Positions 6,640-9,422 of a DNA stretch of 9,422 nucleotides are shown here, in pieces. The position numbers and the translations under genes were made by a program. How positions within the stretch are numbered: position 1 is the stretch's first letter; each line of letters opens with the position of its first letter. A model generated the notes under the pieces. It did no database searches, was not told the origin of the DNA, and saw only the letters and a list, made by a program, of their open reading frames with translations. Source of the DNA: Gammaproteobacteria bacterium (GTDB taxonomy: Bacteria > Pseudomonadota > Gammaproteobacteria > J113); assembly GCA_003694425.1 (NCBI GenBank), contig RFJX01000110.1, forward strand, positions 1 to 9,422, written 5' to 3'.

Positions 6640-7026
6640 TCAGGCACCGATGCGCTCGAAGATCTTCTCGATCTTCTCCTTCAGCGTCTGGGCCGTGAAG
6701 GGCTTGACGATGTAGCCGTTGACCCCGGCCTCGGCCGCCTCGATGATCTGTTCGCGTTTGGATTCGGCGGTCACCATCAGTACCGGCAGCTCCTTGAGAC
6801 CGGGGTCGGCCCGGACCGCCTTGAGCAGGTCTATCCCCTGCATCCCGGGCATGTTCCAGTCGGTGATGAGGAAGTCGAACTTGCCGTTCTGCAGCATCGG
6901 CAGGGCCGTGGTCCCGTCATCGGCCTCGTCGACATTCGTGTACCCCAGGTCCCGCAACAGATTCTTGATGATGCGGCGCATGGTGGAGAAGTCGTCCACC
7001 ACCAGGATCTTCATCTCTTTGTTCAC
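6640..7026 (-). CDS. cheY: CheY, chemotaxis response regulator
   Basis: A single receiver domain of 128 residues. It has acidic Asp11/Asp12 ([10 protein letters not shown]), phospho-acceptor Asp56 ([12 protein letters not shown]), Thr86 (VTAESKRE), Tyr105 and Lys108 (GYIVKPF), matching E. coli Asp12/13, Asp57, Thr87, Tyr106 and Lys109 with an offset of one. Phospho-CheY binds FliM at the motor and changes rotation. The gene lies next to cheZ and cheA, its phosphatase and kinase. The start is ambiguous. GTG at 7026 gives four extra residues before MKILVVDD and has GAGAG about 7 bases upstream. ATG at 7014 matches the usual Pseudomonas start but has no good ribosome site. I favour GTG. A 48-base gap separates it from fliA; I see no convincing sigma-28 promoter there. 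Confidence 0.97.
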   Translation of the reverse strand: MNKEMKILVVDDFSTMRRIIKNLLRDLGYTNVDEADDGTTALPMLQNGKFDFLITDWNMPGMQGIDLLKAVRADPGLKELPVLMVTAESKREQIIEAAEAGVNGYIVKPFTAQTLKEKIEKIFERIGA

Positions 7027-7074
7027 GTGGCTCTCACTCTCTAGACTGAATGGTTATTCCCGTGTCTGGATCAA

Positions 7075-7812
7075 TCACTCGACGAAGTCGCGCATCCGCG
7101 CCCGGATGCGGATCAGTGCCTGGGCGTGGATCTGGCAGACCCGGGACTCGCTGACCCCCAGCACCTCCCCTATCTCCCTCAGATTGAGCTCCTCGTCGTA
7201 ATAGAGGGACATGACCAGCCGCTCCCTCTCCGGCAGCCCCGCGATGGCCCTGGCCAGGCCGCGGCGGAAGTCGTCGTTCTCGGTCGACTCCAGCGGGCCG
7301 GGGATGGTGTCGGAGAGCCCCTGGCTCATCCGCTCGTCGCTGCCCGCCACATCCTCCAGGCTGAAGATCCGCTGGGTACTGGCCGCCTGCAGGGTCTGGT
7401 GATAGTCGTCGAGCGTCATCCCCAGCCGCTCGGCCACCTCGGCATCCCGCGCGTCCCGCCCCTGTTCGGCCTCGATGGAGGCCACCGTCTGGGCAATCTC
7501 CCGCACCTTCCGGTGCAGCGAGCGCGGCGCCCAGTCTCCCTTCCGGATCTCGTCCAGCATCGACCCGCGGATACGGATGCCGGCATAGGTCTCGAAGCTG
7601 GCCCCCTGTCCGGCGTCGTAGTTCCTCGCGGCCTCCAGCAGGCCGATCATCCCCGCCTGGATCAGGTCGTCCACCTGCACGCACGGGGGCAGGCGGGTCA
7701 TCAGGTGATAGGCGATGCGCTTGACCAGGGGCGCATGCCGGAGCACCAGGTCCTCTTCCTTGGGCGGTTCGTCGATCCGCGCGGTCTCGCGGTAGGAGGC
7801 CAGGTCGCTCAT
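7075..7812 (-). CDS. fliA: FliA, flagellar sigma factor (sigma-28)
   Basis: A 245-residue sigma-70-family factor of the FliA class. Region 2 spans about 20-98, with the core-binding and -10 recognition segments QVDDLIQAGMIGLLEA (46-61), SFETYAGIRIRGSMLDEIR (72-90) and the FliA signature KGDWAPRS (91-98). Region 3 is at about 99-165. Region 4 is at about 185-240, with a helix-turn-helix in LNLREIGEVLGVSESRVCQI (209-228) for -35 binding. There is no region 1.1, as expected. FliA directs late flagellar and chemotaxis promoters and is held inactive by FlgM (not in the window) until the hook is complete. The ATG overlaps the flhG stop (ATGA), with GGAGG at 7825-7821 spaced 8 bases. Its place ahead of cheY suggests it is co-transcribed with flhF-flhG, while the che genes may have an extra promoter that I cannot identify. 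Confidence 0.97.
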   Translation of the reverse strand: MSDLASYRETARIDEPPKEEDLVLRHAPLVKRIAYHLMTRLPPCVQVDDLIQAGMIGLLEAARNYDAGQGASFETYAGIRIRGSMLDEIRKGDWAPRSLHRKVREIAQTVASIEAEQGRDARDAEVAERLGMTLDDYHQTLQAASTQRIFSLEDVAGSDERMSQGLSDTIPGPLESTENDDFRRGLARAIAGLPERERLVMSLYYDEELNLREIGEVLGVSESRVCQIHAQALIRIRARMRDFVE

Positions 7813-8657
7813 GCCCGCGCCCTCCGCTCCAGTCCAGCCTCCCCGCCCACCAGTTGCTCGACGAAGAACTGCATGCCGCCACTGGGCCGGCGGGGTGTGG
7901 ACCAGTTATCGGCACGCTCGGCCAGTTTCTTGAATGCGGCCGTAGCGGGGCTGCCGGGATAGGCCCTGGGCAGCGGCTGTTGCCGGCGCACCGCACGCTG
8001 CATGTTGAGGTCCCGGGGGATGGTGCCGACGTGGTCCAGGGTCACGTCGAGATAACGGTCGGCGACCGCGACGAGCTTGTTGTACAACTGCCGTCCCTCG
8101 GCGGCGGAATGGACCATGTTGGTCAGGACGCGGAAGCGGTGGCAGCCACGCTCCTGGCTGAGGATCTTGATCAGCGCATAGGCGTCGGTGAGCGAGGCCG
8201 GGTCGTTGCACAGCACGATCAGGACCTCGTGCGCCGCCGCACAGAAGCTGATGGTGCTGTCCGAGATCCCGGCCGCGGTGTCCACGATGAGGATGTCGGT
8301 GTCATTGCCCAGTTCGCTGAAGGCATAGACCAGGCCGGCATGCTCGGCGGGCGACAACGCCGCCATCTTCTGGATGCCAGAGGCGCCCGGCACGACCCGG
8401 AAGCGCTCGAAGCCGGTCTCCACGAGGATCTCTGGCAACTCCACCTGCCCGTCCATCACCTCGGCAAGATTGTGCTGTGGGCGCAGGCCCAGCATGATGT
8501 CCACATTGGCGAGCCCGAGATCGGCATCCAGCAGGACCACTCTGCGGCCAAGTCCGGCCAGCGCGATCCCCAGGTTCACCGAGACACTGGTCTTGCCGAC
8601 GCCGCCCTTGCCTCCGCTGACGGCGATGACCCTGGTGAGATGACCTCTGGATTCCAT
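7809..8657 (-). CDS. flhG: FlhG/FleN, MinD-like ATPase controlling flagellar number
   Basis: A 282-residue MinD/ParA-family ATPase. It has deviant Walker A GGKGGVGKTS (15-24, Lys17 and Lys22), switch stretch VLLDADLGLANVD (41-53, Asp44 and Asp46), Walker B DILIVDTAAGIS (121-132, Asp126), and a C-terminal GMQFFVEQLV (261-270) close to the conserved ending I recall from FleN. FlhG limits flagellar number, acting against FlhF and, in Pseudomonas, the regulator FleQ. The start is fixed at ATG 8657: the in-frame flhF stop (TGA 8663-8661) is two codons before it. Only 14 residues precede the P-loop region, so the DQAxxLR motif that activates FlhF GTPase in some FlhG proteins is absent. A modest CGGAG lies about 9 bases upstream, inside the end of flhF. 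The fliA start overlaps its stop. Confidence 0.95.
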   Translation of the reverse strand: MESRGHLTRVIAVSGGKGGVGKTSVSVNLGIALAGLGRRVVLLDADLGLANVDIMLGLRPQHNLAEVMDGQVELPEILVETGFERFRVVPGASGIQKMAALSPAEHAGLVYAFSELGNDTDILIVDTAAGISDSTISFCAAAHEVLIVLCNDPASLTDAYALIKILSQERGCHRFRVLTNMVHSAAEGRQLYNKLVAVADRYLDVTLDHVGTIPRDLNMQRAVRRQQPLPRAYPGSPATAAFKKLAERADNWSTPRRPSGGMQFFVEQLVGGEAGLERRARA

Positions 8658-8660
8658 GAC

Positions 8661-8663
8661 TCA
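8661..8663 (-). other. In-frame stop between flhF and flhG
   Basis: The flhF stop TGA, one GTC codon and the flhG ATG are all in the same frame. This fixes the flhG start, and means that only a single stop codon separates the two polar-placement proteins; readthrough would yield a fusion. Confidence 0.85.
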
Positions 8664-9422
8664 GGCTCCGTATTCCGGCTGTTCGCCGTCCACCCGGGAG
8701 GTAACGACCCCTGGTCGCTGTCCTGGCAGGCCGAGTGCCCCGACCAGGGATTCGATGGAGGGCGGCTTCAGGTCGTCGGGTATCCGCTGACCGGCGCTGA
8801 TCCCCGCCAGCGGCAGGTGGCGTCCGGCCAGGACCGACAGTACCGGTCCCAGGGCGCCGGCCTCGTCGAGATGGGTCACCATCGCCGCCTCCAGCCGCAG
8901 CGCACCAAAGTGTTCCAGGCTGCGCTCGATCACGGCCAGCTGGACGTTGGCCGGCAGAACGAGCATCAGTCCGAGGCGGTGAGTGAAGTGGCGCAGCAGA
9001 TCGATCTGGGTCTGCTCGTGCGGCGTGCCCGGCGCGGAGCCGGCGGTATCGACCAGGACCAGCGCCCGGCCCTCGGTCGCCTCCAGCGCCTCGGCGAGGC
9101 TCTGGCGGTCATGGGCGCTCCACAGCGGCACTCCGGCGATGCGGGCGAAACTGCGCAACTGGCTCAGGGCGCCGAGCCGCTGCTGGTCGATCGAGATCAG
9201 CGCCACCTCTTCCGGGCCGTGGGCCAGGGCGTGGCGGGCCGCCCACTTGGCGATCAGGCTGGTCTTGCCGGCCCCCGGCGCCCCCACCAGGGCCCAGGCC
9301 CCCGGAGAGTCGAGCGGTGCCGGCCGGGCCACACTGAGGCGGGAGGCGAGCTGCTCGCGCAGCCAGCGCCATGCCCCTTCCAGGTCGAGTCCTGCCGGAA
9401 GCGCCGCCACCAGCTCCCGGCA
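8661..9422 (-). CDS. flhF: FlhF, SRP-type GTPase for polar flagellar placement, C-terminal 253 residues (runs off right edge)
   Basis: The frame is open to base 9422, so the 5' part is missing; a GTG at 9410 within it is an internal valine, not the start. The visible part is the NG GTPase domain: G1 GAPGAGKTS (9284-9258), a G2-like IDQQRLGALSQLRSFARIAGVP, G3 LVDTAG, G4 THLDEA (8876-8859) and the closing GQRIPDDL. FlhF is known to mark the pole for flagellar assembly and to be regulated by FlhG, which follows directly. The domain is divergent: from memory, relatives show TKLD in G4 and D-x-YRIGA-x-EQL in G2, whereas here Lys is His, Tyr is Gln, and Glu before Gln-Leu is Ser. The last 25 or so residues after LGALG are a loose tail. 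Family assignment is firm from motifs plus neighbourhood; full GTPase activity is not assured. Confidence 0.9.
   Translation of the reverse strand, partial: CRELVAALPAGLDLEGAWRWLREQLASRLSVARPAPLDSPGAWALVGAPGAGKTSLIAKWAARHALAHGPEEVALISIDQQRLGALSQLRSFARIAGVPLWSAHDRQSLAEALEATEGRALVLVDTAGSAPGTPHEQTQIDLLRHFTHRLGLMLVLPANVQLAVIERSLEHFGALRLEAAMVTHLDEAGALGPVLSVLAGRHLPLAGISAGQRIPDDLKPPSIESLVGALGLPGQRPGVVTSRVDGEQPEYGA

Noticed and set aside
7027..7074. Sigma-28 promoter or terminator between fliA and cheY
   Set aside because: The 48-base gap has no sequence close to TAAA-N15-GCCGATAA and no stable hairpin followed by a T run on the minus strand.
8661..9410. flhF starting at the GTG at 9410
   Set aside because: The frame continues upstream to the window edge with no stop, and FlhF proteins have a long N-terminal region before the NG domain; the GTG is an internal valine.

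Overview
The window is one dense, single-direction block of flagellar and chemotaxis genes, all on the minus strand. It reads from the right edge to the left as flhF (3' part), flhG/fleN, fliA, cheY, cheZ, cheA, cheB, motC, motD, parC and the first 24 codons of a parP/CheW-like gene. The DNA is GC-rich. The gene order is the one known from polar-flagellated Gammaproteobacteria such as Pseudomonas, with a Vibrio-type ParC/ParP module at the end. The presence of CheZ, the CheY type and the FlhF/FlhG pair point to a motile, polar-flagellated gammaproteobacterium. A Chromatiales/Ectothiorhodospiraceae-like lineage is my guess only.

Layout by decreasing coordinate: 9422-8661 flhF and 8657-7809 flhG set the place and number of flagella. 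7812-7075 fliA is the late flagellar sigma factor. 7026-6640 cheY, 6601-5879 cheZ, 5797-3656 cheA and 3616-2552 cheB form the core signalling pathway. 2552-1812 motC and 1804-875 motD form a stator. 878-69 parC and 72-1 parP (partial) are predicted to place chemoreceptor arrays at the pole. Genes are joined by 4-base ATGA overlaps (flhG/fliA, motD/parC, parC/parP), a 1-base overlap (cheB/motC) or gaps of 3 to 81 bases, so a single transcriptional unit is likely. I see no RNA gene, mobile element, CRISPR array, convincing promoter or terminator, and there is no gene-free stretch above 81 bases.

How the genes work together: CheA autophosphorylates at receptor arrays and passes phosphate to CheY (motor switching) and CheB (receptor demethylation). 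CheZ dephosphorylates CheY. MotC/MotD power rotation. FlhF/FlhG place the flagellum, and ParC/ParP are inferred to place the arrays at the same pole. FliA links transcription of late flagellar genes to assembly.

This is mostly a known system. The parts worth a second look are: (1) the CheA linker, which lacks a recognisable P2 domain and carries three acidic EFEELLD-type motifs, two of them nearly identical in DNA, that resemble the CheY-binding tails of CheZ and FliM; (2) a divergent FlhF GTPase domain paired with an FlhG that has no room for the N-terminal DQAxxLR activator motif; (3) a short leader ORF with a strong ribosome binding site that overlaps the cheA start.
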